Assembly (NCBI RefSeq): GCF_007625155.1
Contig: NZ_VMNK01000016.1
Span: 1 to 64,000 of the forward strand
Length of the DNA: 64,000 nucleotides
Direction: 5' to 3'
Source of the DNA: Denitromonas halophila
GTDB lineage: Bacteria; Pseudomonadota; Gammaproteobacteria; Burkholderiales; Rhodocyclaceae
The notes below the pieces were generated by a model. That model was not told the origin of the DNA and searched no databases. It saw nothing but the letters and a program-made list of their open reading frames with translations. The first letter of the stretch is position 1; each line of letters opens with the position of its first letter. This document shows positions 1 through 7,077 of the stretch, piece by piece. The translations under genes and the position numbers were made by a program.

Positions 1-99
1 CCCGTGCGTCGCCCTAGCTTCTCCGATCAGCGCCTGAAGTTCCGTTATTACACACAGCAAATCGCGCCGCGTTGGTTTCTTAGTGATGTGCACTTCTAA
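1..99 (+). CDS. 3' end of a cassette gene (partial)
   Basis: An open frame runs from the first base of the window to a TAA at 97-99, encoding 32 residues (PVRRPSFSDQRL... ending SDVHF). The stop lies inside the inverse core of the first attC, as is common in cassettes, so this is probably the C-terminus of a cassette protein. The family is not recognisable from so short a fragment. Confidence 0.45.
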   Translation, partial: PVRRPSFSDQRLKFRYYTQQIAPRWFLSDVHF

Positions 100-150
100 C
101 TCCACATTGCAGCGCGACGGCTTCGCCGCGCCTGAATTCAGGCGTTGGTG
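94..150 (+). other. attC recombination site 1
   Basis: Inverse core TTCTAAC at 94-100 and core-like GTTGGTG at 144-150 flank a GC-rich dyad (GGCGCG/CGCGCC type). At 57 bp it is short for the set, and its core departs from GTTRRRY at the last two bases. The call rests on its place between two cassette genes. Confidence 0.6.
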
Positions 151-154
151 AACA

Positions 155-538
155 ATGCAAAAGCTACTCGGCGCACTTCTGGTTGCCCCACTTATTGGTC
201 TGTGTGGTTGCGTCCCTTCGCCTTTTTACGAATCTCCTCGCGTCAATGGTCGAGTGGTAGCCGCAGACACCAATATACCTATAGAGGGGGCCCGTGCGTT
301 TCTAGAAGAGTATCCGGAGCATCAAGCAACTACGGATGATCGAGGAATGTTCTATCTTGATTCGTTGTCCAAATACCATTGGTGTTTTCTGTTGCCAGAT
401 GCCTGTTTGCCGTTTTGGCAAAAAGGCACTCTGTCTGTTGATTTTCCGGGATTTCGTGCGGCAAGAATTGAATTTGGTACGTCAATAGAAAATAGATCCG
501 ATAGTGTTGAATTGACCATACTGCTTGATAAAGAGTAG
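155..538 (+). CDS. Cassette-encoded putative lipoprotein
   Basis: 127 residues. The first 19 form a lipoprotein signal peptide with lipobox LCGC (Cys19), so the mature protein should be membrane-anchored. The following segment (about residues 31-70: GRVVAADTNIPIEGARAF, then TTDDRGMF) resembles the beta-sandwich carboxypeptidase-regulatory-like fold that decorates surface proteins. The ATG lies five bases after the preceding attC core and no clear Shine-Dalgarno is visible, which is common for cassette genes. Function is unknown. Confidence 0.7.
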   Translation: MQKLLGALLVAPLIGLCGCVPSPFYESPRVNGRVVAADTNIPIEGARAFLEEYPEHQATTDDRGMFYLDSLSKYHWCFLLPDACLPFWQKGTLSVDFPGFRAARIEFGTSIENRSDSVELTILLDKE

Positions 539-540
539 AT

Positions 541-615
541 CCCCAACAATACGTTCGTGCGCGACCGTCAAAAATGCTGCGCATTTTTCCCGGCCCCACA
601 ACTCATTCGTTAGAC
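541..615 (+). other. attC recombination site 2
   Basis: Inverse core CCCCAAC (541-547) and core GTTAGAC (609-615). The middle contains the dyad AAAAATGC/GCATTTTT. It belongs to the short type (72-75 bp) also seen at 2544 and 34146. Confidence 0.85.
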
Positions 616-644
616 CGCACGTTCATTGTTTCTTTGGAGGCAGC

Positions 645-965
645 ATGCGTAGTTTCATCGTTAAAACACTTGGCATCTCTGTGTGCGCAGCACTGATTGG
701 ATGTGCATCGCCGACCGGCGGTGGCGTGACTTCGGCCAGCCAGGTTCCTTTTACTGCAGCAAAAACCAAAGATGGTCGCGAGTACTTCATTGTTCAGTGC
801 ACAAACGCACTGCAATGCGCAATAGCTGCTGATGCATTCTGTCCGCCTAAAACCCCTCTCAAGTGGCTTGATCCATTTGAGAATGAGAGCTCAACCCCAG
901 CGTTCTATCGCGATCAGAGCCCACAAGGCGGCCATGCCCGAATCGTTTGCAAGCTCCAATCATAG
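645..965 (+). CDS. Cassette-encoded putative lipoprotein
   Basis: 106 residues from the ATG at 645, chosen because TTTGGAGG lies just upstream and because residues 1-20 (MRSFIVKTLG... LIGC) form a lipoprotein signal with lipobox ending at Cys20. The mature part contains the pattern ...CTNALQCAIAADAFCP...C, four cysteines that could pair after export. The in-frame opening runs further upstream, but that would read through the attC. No family recognised. Confidence 0.7.
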   Translation: MRSFIVKTLGISVCAALIGCASPTGGGVTSASQVPFTAAKTKDGREYFIVQCTNALQCAIAADAFCPPKTPLKWLDPFENESSTPAFYRDQSPQGGHARIVCKLQS

Positions 966-975
966 CGATGGTGCG

Positions 976-1071
976 GTCTAACTCTTTCGTCGAGAGGGAC
1001 CGCCCAACAGCTACGCTGTTGGGTTCCCTCCGCGCTTCGCGCTCCGGCTGCCCCTCACTTCCACGTTAGGC
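976..1071 (+). other. attC recombination site 3
   Basis: Inverse core GTCTAAC (976-982) and core GTTAGGC (1065-1071), 96 bp. The interior has the dyad CCCAACAGC/GCTGTTGGG. It is of the longer type also seen at 34683 and 36664, with ...CTCCGG/CCCCTCACTT..CACGTTAG near the right end. Confidence 0.88.
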
Positions 1072-1079
1072 ATATCGAA

Positions 1080-1352
1080 ATGGACGCCCGTGCGCTTGTT
1101 GTTCACCTTGAGTCGCCGCTCTCGGCTTTCGCACCAAGCGAGGCAAGCGCCCGCGACGTTGTTCTTGCCGGACTCAATTGGCCTACTGAGTACTGGGCTG
1201 CTTTAGCGGTCGGATGGCTGGAGCAAGGAGCGCCAGTTGACTCTGAAATTGCCTCTGCACTTCAAGCTCTTGCTGAAAAGAAGCACTACTCGCAGGGTGT
1301 TCGTCATCGGGCATTTGCAATTGCTCGCCGTTTCGAAAAGGGGGCGCCGTAA
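1080..1352 (+). CDS. Cassette-encoded hypothetical protein
   Basis: 90 residues, starting eight bases after an attC core and ending three bases before the next inverse core, so it fills its cassette. The sequence is soluble-looking and alpha-helical (PTEYWAALAVGWLEQGAPVD, then SEIASALQALAEKK). No signal, membrane segment or recognised motif. Function unknown. Confidence 0.65.
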   Translation: MDARALVVHLESPLSAFAPSEASARDVVLAGLNWPTEYWAALAVGWLEQGAPVDSEIASALQALAEKKHYSQGVRHRAFAIARRFEKGAP

Positions 1353-1354
1353 AT

Positions 1355-1444
1355 GCCTAACATTGCGGTCAAGGCCGCTCCCTCCGGTCGCTGGACGCTG
1401 CGCGATAAAGCGCCGCGCAGCGCCCCTTACCTAAAACGTTAGAG
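1355..1444 (+). other. attC recombination site 4
   Basis: Inverse core GCCTAAC (1355-1361) and core-like GTTAGAG (1438-1444), 90 bp. It contains GCTGGACGCTGCGCGATAAA, shared almost exactly with the sites at 3123, 33782 and 38780, and in part at 38268. Confidence 0.85.
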
Positions 1445-1456
1445 CTATAAAAACCA

Positions 1457-1990
1457 ATGAGCATTAAACAATTACAAGAAGTCTTAATACCACCTGATGA
1501 AGCGATCGAGTCAGGTAAGGGGCAAGAATGGGGAAAAATTACCTCTAAATTTGGGGCTCCCTTACCAACTGACTATATGCAATTTGTTGAGCTGTATGGT
1601 TCTGGTGAAATTGGCGGTTGGCTTACTGTTTTTAATCCATTCAGTAAAAATCCTAATATTTCACTACTTGAGCAATTCTTTTGTGTCTTATCAAGCATTA
1701 GTGAAATAAAAAAGGAATTTCCTGAATCATGCCCATATCCACTTTTATTTGAGCCTGGTGGGTTACTTCCTTGGGGCATAAGCATTGATGGAGACATTTA
1801 TTGCTGGTCAACAAGTGGAAGCAGTGGCAAATGGAAAATAGTTATTATTGGCAGGCACTCCGAACCTGAAGAGTTCCAATATTCATTTTCTGAGTTTTTG
1901 TCAGAGGCTATTAAAGGAAATGTCGAGTCATACACTATTCCACAGGAATGGAAAAATAGTCAGGTTAACTTTGTTTCATATCAGCTCTAA
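1457..1990 (+). CDS. SMI1/KNR4 (SUKH) family protein, cassette-encoded
   Basis: 177 residues. The segment around residues 33-60 (GAPLPTDYMQFVELYGSGEI) and the following GGWLTVFNPF match the start of the SUKH/SMI1-KNR4 fold. SUKH proteins are widespread immunity proteins against contact-dependent and polymorphic toxins. No toxin gene accompanies it, so an orphan immunity role is an inference. Base use is far more AT-rich than the chromosome, pointing to an origin outside this lineage. The stop codon overlaps the next attC inverse core. Confidence 0.75.
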   Translation: MSIKQLQEVLIPPDEAIESGKGQEWGKITSKFGAPLPTDYMQFVELYGSGEIGGWLTVFNPFSKNPNISLLEQFFCVLSSISEIKKEFPESCPYPLLFEPGGLLPWGISIDGDIYCWSTSGSSGKWKIVIIGRHSEPEEFQYSFSEFLSEAIKGNVESYTIPQEWKNSQVNFVSYQL

Positions 1991-2071
1991 CAATTTGTTC
2001 AAGTCGTTCGCTTCGCTCACTGGGACGCTCCGCCGCGATGCGGCTCCGCGCCCCTTAACAATGCGTTGGGC
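1985..2071 (+). other. attC recombination site 5
   Basis: Inverse core CTCTAAC (1985-1991) overlapping the stop codon of the SUKH gene, and core GTTGGGC (2065-2071). The interior has GTCGTTCGCTTCGCTCACT and CGCCGCGATGCGGC dyads. Confidence 0.82.
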
Positions 2072-2077
2072 GTCAAA

Positions 2078-2536
2078 ATGATCCGATACTTCCTTGCGCT
2101 CCTATCGTGTTGCTTCAGCCTCATCGCATATGGGGAAAATTACCAAACAATTTTGGTCGACGAAGCCCATATTGGTTTCTCTCGCCCGGATAACTCCGAT
2201 CCACCGCCGTATGTAATTTCACCTGGTCCGGCCGTCATTGTCCTCGCGTCCAATTATGCAATTGAAGTGCCAAAGGAGTTTGGTGTAACGGCTCCAAACT
2301 CAATTCACCTTGTAATGGGAAATAATCAAAAATACAAAGTTGCGTGGCGTGGAAATGGTAATCGCCATGAATTGTCGAAAAGCACGCTAAGGCCGCTCCC
2401 AGGTTCTATTCCATTTCGAGGGTTTCGCTCTGGTGACACCGCGATCATTGCTATCGGCTTTGACCATACTGGCATTACGCCAGGTAAAGACAATGTCCTT
2501 TCCGCAATGTGGCTTGGCATGATCAAAGTCCAATGA
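2078..2536 (+). CDS. Cassette-encoded putative exported protein
   Basis: 152 residues from ATG 2078; an in-frame TTG at 2066 lies within the attC core and is unlikely to be used. Residues 1-18 (MIRYFLALLSCCFSLIAYG) look like a signal peptide cleaved near AYG-EN. The mature part is beta-rich (VISPGPAVIVLASNYAIEVP) and has no recognised catalytic motif. Probably periplasmic; function unknown. Confidence 0.65.
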   Translation: MIRYFLALLSCCFSLIAYGENYQTILVDEAHIGFSRPDNSDPPPYVISPGPAVIVLASNYAIEVPKEFGVTAPNSIHLVMGNNQKYKVAWRGNGNRHELSKSTLRPLPGSIPFRGFRSGDTAIIAIGFDHTGITPGKDNVLSAMWLGMIKVQ

Positions 2537-2543
2537 GTCCGAC

Positions 2544-2615
2544 GCCCAACATTACGCTCCAGCCGACCGTCAAAAAGCTGCGCTTTTTGCCGTCGGCTGA
2601 GCTAGCACGTTAGAC
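2544..2615 (+). other. attC recombination site 6
   Basis: Inverse core GCCCAAC (2544-2550) and core GTTAGAC (2609-2615). The interior dyad is CCGAC...CAAAAAGC/GCTTTTTG...GTCGG. It is nearly the same site as that at 34146 in the right array. Confidence 0.9.
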
Positions 2616-2642
2616 ACCTCTATTTCTACCCGGAGAGCCGCT

Positions 2643-3128
2643 ATGGGTCTATTCAACTTCGGCAAAAAGAAGTCTCAAGAAAATGCCGCCACCACGAAAA
2701 AATCTGGCATATACGGCGAGGACTCGTGGTCAATTGGAGAAGCAAAAGTCGATGGCTTGCCAATCATCATTCGTACCAGAACCTCGCTGCCATCTGTTCC
2801 AGACAGGCAAATCTACGAAAATCTCATTCTGATTTCGTGGACTTATCAAAGCGATCAGTCCGGCATGCCTCCGAAAGACGTAAATTTACAAACCCAACAC
2901 TTCGAGGACGCACTGGAGGTTGCCCTAGAGGCAAAGGGCATTGGCATTCAGGCGGCATGTATCACCGGCAAAGGTTCGAAAGAATGGCGTTACTACACTT
3001 ACGACAAAGACGAATTCATGTCGAAGCTTAATACAGGGTTGGCTGGCCACCCTGTATATCCCTTGGACATCAAGTTCTTTGTCGACCCAGACTGGAACGC
3101 TTTAGCCGAGTTGGCACCCGGTGTCTAA
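2643..3128 (+). CDS. DUF695 family protein, cassette-encoded
   Basis: 161 residues; ATG preceded by CCCGGAGAGCCGCT. After a lysine-rich N-terminus, residues 27-155 carry a pattern I associate with DUF695: an ILISWTYQ strand, then HFEDALEVALEAKGIG, TGKGSKEWRYYTYD, and PVYPLDIKFFVDPDWNAL at the end. The family's biochemical role is not established to my knowledge. It is the last cassette of the left block, and its stop codon lies inside the following attC. Confidence 0.7.
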   Translation: MGLFNFGKKKSQENAATTKKSGIYGEDSWSIGEAKVDGLPIIIRTRTSLPSVPDRQIYENLILISWTYQSDQSGMPPKDVNLQTQHFEDALEVALEAKGIGIQAACITGKGSKEWRYYTYDKDEFMSKLNTGLAGHPVYPLDIKFFVDPDWNALAELAPGV

Positions 3129-3212
3129 CATTCCGGTCAAGGCCGCTCCCTTCGGTCGCTGGACGCTGCGCGATAAAGCTCCGCGCAGCGCCCCTTACCT
3201 TCAACGTTATGG
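3123..3212 (+). other. attC recombination site 7 (last of left array)
   Basis: Inverse core GTCTAAC (3123-3129). The right core reads GTTATGG (3206-3212), a departure from GTTRRRY. The body is almost identical to that at 1355 and to the truncated site at 38780. A REP-like element begins six bases further on. Confidence 0.8.
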
Positions 3213-3217
3213 GCTGC

Positions 3218-3313
3218 GGGGTCAGGTCTTGAAATACGACATCCCGATCTGCGCAGTAGATCAGTTTGACCAGTGGTTCGAGTACGGAAATGTTGGATTT
3301 CAAGACTGACCCC
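3218..3313. repeat. REP-like element with terminal inverted repeats
   Basis: A 96-bp element. The left arm starts GGGGTCAGGTCTTGAAATAC; the right arm, read on the other strand, starts GGGGTCAGTCTTGAAATCC. Between them lies a smaller perfect dyad, GATCT...AGATC. Similar GGGGTCAG-TTGAAAT arms are familiar as REP/tyrosine-transposase-associated repeats in proteobacteria. It marks the right edge of the left cassette array. A one-armed copy lies at 38857. Confidence 0.65.
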
Positions 3314-3422
3314 AATGCCGAATGCTTTCCGTCCGACCGGCGCCTCCGTTTCGGCGATACTGACCAACCCCCTCGCCGCTATACAACCCGATTGGCGGCG
3401 TTCGACATCACAGGAGAGAAGC

Positions 3423-3791
3423 TTGGCGAATCTCAAGGTCTCTGAAATCAAGGCTTTCGTTCCGTCGAAGGATTTCGAGGTTTCCAAGCAGTTCTACAAG
3501 GATCTCGGTTTCACCATGGCGTCGGACGGCGACGGCATTGCCTACTTTCACTTTGGGCATGTCAGCTTCTTGCTCCAGGACTTCTGCGCAGAGGCGCTTG
3601 CGGAGAATTTCATGATGCATATCCTCGTCGAGGATGTGGACGCGTGGTGGAATCATGTCCACGAGAGTGGCGTGCTTTCAAAGTACGGGGTCAGCGTCAC
3701 CGACCTGGCTGAGCAGCCCTGGAAAATGCGGGATTTTTGCCTGTTTGACCCATCGGGCGTTCTTTGGCGAATTGGCCAGAATACAGACTAG
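3423..3791 (+). CDS. VOC (glyoxalase/bleomycin resistance) superfamily protein
   Basis: 123 residues from a TTG start at 3423, chosen because AGGAGAGAAGC precedes it; no better ATG gives a complete domain. The sequence shows the betaalphabetabetabeta pattern of VOC proteins: VSEIKAFVPSKDFEVSKQFY at the start, GIAYFHFGHVSFLLQDF, then MMHILVEDVDAWW and FCLFDPSGVLWRIGQ. Metal-ligand identity is unclear. It lies just outside the array with no attC after it, and a strong terminator follows at 3901. Substrate unknown. Confidence 0.75.
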   Translation: MANLKVSEIKAFVPSKDFEVSKQFYKDLGFTMASDGDGIAYFHFGHVSFLLQDFCAEALAENFMMHILVEDVDAWWNHVHESGVLSKYGVSVTDLAEQPWKMRDFCLFDPSGVLWRIGQNTD

Positions 3792-4097
3792 TCGCGGAGC
3801 GACGCTGGCGCAGGGCGCGTCAGCAAAGCGCTTCCGCCAAGCGGCGGCACTTCTATCACCTCAAGCTGCGGAATGCGCTTCGCGCTTCTGCCCTGCACAG
3901 TCCCCTACCGACTCTGGGTCGGCAGGGGGTTTTTCTTTCGGGCGCCGGGCGATGAACGCTCGATGAACGCGGACTTCAGACGCTGTTCAAGTCCACCCGA
4001 CGAGAATGCATTCACGGCTGGCGCATCGGCATCACGGATCGCCAGGCAGGCACCACGTCATCACGACAATGCGCGCATCGCGCCAAAGGAGCTCATC
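3792..4097. other. Intergenic region after the VOC gene
   Basis: 306 bp without a supported gene. It holds the intrinsic terminator at 3901-3936. The 160 bp beyond it show no recognisable promoter or RNA gene. Confidence 0.5.
3901..3936 (+). terminator. Rho-independent terminator after the VOC gene
   Basis: CCCCTACCGAC, a TCTG loop, and GGTCGGCAGGGG make an almost perfect stem followed by GTTTTTCTTT. Confidence 0.85.
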
Positions 4098-4235
4098 ATG
4101 AAATTCCGCCAGACTGCATTTTCCCGCGAACTTCTCGCCGTCGTCACCGGCACCATGCTGGCCGTGGCCACGGTCGCCTTCTTTACCCTGCCCTACAGCA
4201 TCGCACCGAGCATCGTGCTGCAACACCTGACCTGA
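4098..4235 (+). CDS. Small single-span membrane protein
   Basis: 45 residues from ATG 4098, preceded by AAAGGAGCTCATC, a good ribosome-binding site that supports this start. Residues 11-33 (LLAVVTGTMLAVATVAFFTL) are hydrophobic, giving one membrane span with a short basic N-terminus (MKFRQTAFSRE). It stands alone and no family is recognised. Confidence 0.5.
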   Translation: MKFRQTAFSRELLAVVTGTMLAVATVAFFTLPYSIAPSIVLQHLT

Positions 4236-4393
4236 CCGCAGGTGTGCCGCTGCAGCCGTGTCCGCTGGCCATTGCGGCGCGCGTCTGGTGGACGGACAGG
4301 GACCGCGCGCGGCATTCCCGCGACAAGAGCTCAAACGGTGTCAGCGTTGCTGGCGTCAGTTCAATCTACGCCCAGGGTTCCGGGGTTTCTCAT

Positions 4394-4600
4394 CTAGTCG
4401 AGCCGGAACCCGACCTTCAGCTTGACCTGAAAATGCGCAATCTTGCCGTCCACAATGTGGCCACGCGACTCGATGACTTCGAACCAGTCGAGATGATCGA
4501 CGGTTTCAGCTGCGCGGGCGATGGCATTGCGAATGGCGTCGTCAGTGCTGGTCGCGGACGAGCCGGCCAGCTCGATGATCTTGTAAACATGCGCGCTCAT
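4394..4600 (-). CDS. Dodecin family flavin-binding protein
   Basis: 68 residues, the usual dodecin length. MSAHVYKIIELAGSSATSTD, followed by the AIRNAIARAAETV helix and the DHLDWFEVIESRGHI strand (with the flavin-stacking Trp), gives a confident match. Dodecins are dodecameric flavin-storage proteins in the cytoplasm. The gene stands alone on the minus strand, divergent from the MarC gene, with its promoter presumably in 4601-4826. Confidence 0.9.
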   Translation of the reverse strand: MSAHVYKIIELAGSSATSTDDAIRNAIARAAETVDHLDWFEVIESRGHIVDGKIAHFQVKLKVGFRLD

Positions 4601-4826
4601 GGCGGTCTCCTGGGTCGTGGGTGTGTCTGAACCCAGTATAGGTAGCCATGCCGGGGGTTGCCGTACGGCGCCGATATTGCACCCGACTGCGGCACTTTGG
4701 CGAAAATCGGCTGTCTTTCATTGAGCCACGCGCTAGCATCCGGGCCGGATCGACATCCCAACCGCGCCGCGCACAACAAAAACAGATAACGCGCGCAATG
4801 CTGCCCGCGCCCTTCAAGGAAGCACC

Positions 4827-5441
4827 ATGCTGGAAAAACTGGGCCAGGATGCACTCATCATCTGGGCCACCATCGACCCGATCGGCACGATGGCGCTATT
4901 TACCGGCCTCACCGCGCACCTGTCGGCCGAGAACCGTCGGCGAACCGCGTACAAGACCGTGCTCTACGCGGGCGCAGTGCTGCTCGGCTCCATTGTCATC
5001 GGACAGCTGATTCTCAACGCCATGGGCATCCGTCTCGCGTCCTTCCAGCTCGGCGGCGGCATCATCCTGTTTCTCTTTGGGCTGAAGATGATCTTCGGCG
5101 CCGACACGCCCTCGCCGCGGCAAGAGCCCGAGCACGACATCGCCGTATTCCCCCTGGCCATTCCGGCCACCGCCACGCCCGGCGCGATCCTCGCGGTCAT
5201 TCTTCTGACGGACAACCATGTCCACCCGATCCCGGTGCAGATCGGCACGGCGCTGATCACCATCGCCATCCTCGGAGTCACCTTGCTCTTGCTGCTGATG
5301 TCGACCCGGATCATCAAGGTCATTGGCGTGAGTGGCGCCTCGATCCTGACCCGCGTGATGGGCATGATCCTCGCCGCCTTCTCAGTCGAACTCGCCATGA
5401 ACGCGCTCGGCATCGGCCAATGGATCTCGCCGCCTCAGTAA
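4827..5441 (+). CDS. MarC/UPF0056 family integral membrane protein
   Basis: 204 residues with six predicted membrane spans. MarC landmarks are present: the N-terminal IIWATIDPIGTMALFTGL, the LGGGIILFLFGLKMIFG span, FPLAIPATATPGAIL, and the closing RVMGMILAAFSVELAMNALG. The family sits in the inner membrane and its transport role is unproven. AAGGAAGCACC before the ATG supports the start. It is followed after 43 bp by a methyltransferase gene, possibly co-transcribed. Confidence 0.85.
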   Translation: MLEKLGQDALIIWATIDPIGTMALFTGLTAHLSAENRRRTAYKTVLYAGAVLLGSIVIGQLILNAMGIRLASFQLGGGIILFLFGLKMIFGADTPSPRQEPEHDIAVFPLAIPATATPGAILAVILLTDNHVHPIPVQIGTALITIAILGVTLLLLLMSTRIIKVIGVSGASILTRVMGMILAAFSVELAMNALGIGQWISPPQ

Positions 5442-5484
5442 GCGCATTGCCCCAACAAACCGCCAGCCACACAAGGAAGAGCCC

Positions 5485-6129
5485 ATGCCAAGCGCGTCAA
5501 CATTCTGGGACCGGATTGCCGAACGCTACGCCAGACAGCCGATCGTTGACGAAGCGGCGTATCAAAAAAAACTGCAGCTCACCCGCGAGCATTTCACGCC
5601 CGACATGCACGTGCTCGAATTCGGCTGCGGCACCGGATCGACCGCGCTGGCCCATGCGCCGTATGTCGCGCATATCCACGCCATCGACATCTCACCAAAG
5701 ATGCTCGACATCGCCCGGCAAAAAGCGGCCGCGGCTCACATCGACAATGTCACCTTCGAACTCGCAAACATCGACACGCTGGACGAGACCGGTCCGCGCT
5801 TCGACGCTGTCATGGGACACAGCATTCTGCATTTGCTCGACAACAAGGATGCGGCCATCGCCAAGGTCTACCGCCTACTCACACCGGGCGGCGTGTTTGT
5901 CAGCAGCACCATGTGCCTGGGCGACTCGCTCAAAATGCGGGTCATCAAAGCCTTCGTGTCTGTCGGCGCCGTCTTTGGCCTCCTGCCCCGGCTGCGCGCA
6001 TTCACCCAAAAGGCGCTACTCGACAGCTTTCGCAAGGCCGGATTTGAAATCGCACATCACTGGCAGCCCAAGGCCAACCGCGGCGTATTCATCATCGCCA
6101 GAAAGCCCGCCGAAACCGTACCCCCCTGA
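5485..6129 (+). CDS. Class I SAM-dependent methyltransferase
   Basis: 214 residues. Motif I, VLEFGCGTGSTAL (about residues 44-56), is followed by HIHAIDISPKMLDIARQKAA, then NIDTLDETGPRFDAVMGHSI and LLTPGGVFVSSTMCLG. This is a standard Rossmann-fold methyltransferase. The closing region FRKAGFEIAHHWQPK resembles small-molecule enzymes rather than RNA or DNA methylases. Substrate unknown. The ATG follows AAGGAAGAGCCC. Confidence 0.85.
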   Translation: MPSASTFWDRIAERYARQPIVDEAAYQKKLQLTREHFTPDMHVLEFGCGTGSTALAHAPYVAHIHAIDISPKMLDIARQKAAAAHIDNVTFELANIDTLDETGPRFDAVMGHSILHLLDNKDAAIAKVYRLLTPGGVFVSSTMCLGDSLKMRVIKAFVSVGAVFGLLPRLRAFTQKALLDSFRKAGFEIAHHWQPKANRGVFIIARKPAETVPP

Positions 6130-6217
6130 CGCCTGACCGGGATACGCAAGCGCCGCAGGGTTCCTGGCCTACAATGACGGCACGCCGTTTCCACCGCCCT
6201 CACAGAACTCCCACCGC

Positions 6218-7057
6218 ATGCGTATCACCGCCTTCGACCGCCTTGCCTGCCCCCTGGACGGCGCCCCTTTGCAGCGCGACGGCGCCGCATGGCGCTGCGC
6301 CGACGGGCATAGTTTCGACATCGCCAGCCAGGGCTATGTCCATCTGTTGCCGGTGCAGCAAAAACGCTCGCGCGACCCCGGCGACAGCAAAGCCATGGTG
6401 GCCGCCCGGCGCCGCTTCCTGAATGCCGGCCACTATCAGCCAATCGCCGAAGCGGTGAGCCGGGCGACACTGCTCGACCTACCCGCCGAAGGCGCAAGCT
6501 GCCTGGATGCAGGCTGCGGCGAAGGCTACTACCTGCGCCAGCTTGCCGCCGCGGCGAACGACGAGCACACACTGTCCGTTCTCGGGCTCGACATCTCGAA
6601 ATGGGCCACCCTCTCGGCCGCCAGGCAGGATGCATGCCCCGCCTGGGTGGTCGGCAGCAACGCGAAACTGCCGGTCTTGTCGGCCACGCTAGACCGGGTG
6701 CTGTGCCTGTTCGGCTTTCCGATGTATGCCGAGTTTGCCCGCGTGCTCAAACCAGGCGGCGTGCTGTTGCAAGTCGACGCCGGCCCCGAGCATCTGCGTG
6801 AACTGCGCGAAATCATCTACCCGAGCCTGAAGCCTGAGCGTGCCAGCGAGGCGCCAGCGCCGGACGGTTTTACCGCCCTGCCCACTGAGACCGTCCGTTT
6901 TCCGCTGAGCATTTCAGGCGCCGATGCAATCGCCGATCTGCTGGTGATGACGCCGCATTTCTACCGTGCAAACGCCGAAGGCCGCGCAAAAGCAGCGGCC
7001 CTCACGGCGCTCGATGTCACGGTAGACGTTCGATTGACTCGCTACCTGCGCGACTAG
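6218..7057 (+). CDS. rlmA: 23S rRNA (guanine-N1)-methyltransferase, RlmA-like
   Basis: 279 residues. The N-terminus keeps the RlmA layout: a zinc-finger-like CPLDGAPL...WRCADGHSFD, then GYVHLLPVQQKRSRDPGDSK and RRRFLNAGHYQPIAEAV. Motif I is CLDAGCGEGYYLRQL. RlmA methylates G745 of 23S rRNA in helix 35. Oddity: the second zinc cysteine of the CPLC motif is Asp14 here, leaving Cys11, Cys28 and His32, so metal binding may be altered. The gene is monocistronic and convergent with the DUF748 gene. Confidence 0.85.
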   Translation: MRITAFDRLACPLDGAPLQRDGAAWRCADGHSFDIASQGYVHLLPVQQKRSRDPGDSKAMVAARRRFLNAGHYQPIAEAVSRATLLDLPAEGASCLDAGCGEGYYLRQLAAAANDEHTLSVLGLDISKWATLSAARQDACPAWVVGSNAKLPVLSATLDRVLCLFGFPMYAEFARVLKPGGVLLQVDAGPEHLRELREIIYPSLKPERASEAPAPDGFTALPTETVRFPLSISGADAIADLLVMTPHFYRANAEGRAKAAALTALDVTVDVRLTRYLRD

Positions 7058-7077
7058 ACCGCACGCCCGCCGCACCG

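Larger units (their letters stand above)
1..3212 (+). mobile_element. Integron gene-cassette array, left block (seven attC sites)
   Basis: This block holds seven short plus-strand genes, the first cut by the window edge, each followed by an attC-like site. The inverse core (near RYYYAAC) is always on the left and the core (near GTTRRRY) on the right, so any integrase should lie to the left, outside the window. Base composition changes sharply from gene to gene (the SUKH gene is strongly AT-rich), as expected for independently captured cassettes. The block ends at the last attC, beside a REP-like element. Whether it belongs to a complete integron or an integrase-less cluster cannot be decided here. 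Confidence 0.85.

Noticed and set aside
3121..3309. 62-codon open frame running through the last left attC and the REP-like element
   Set aside because: It consists only of attC and repeat sequence and has no independent coding signal.
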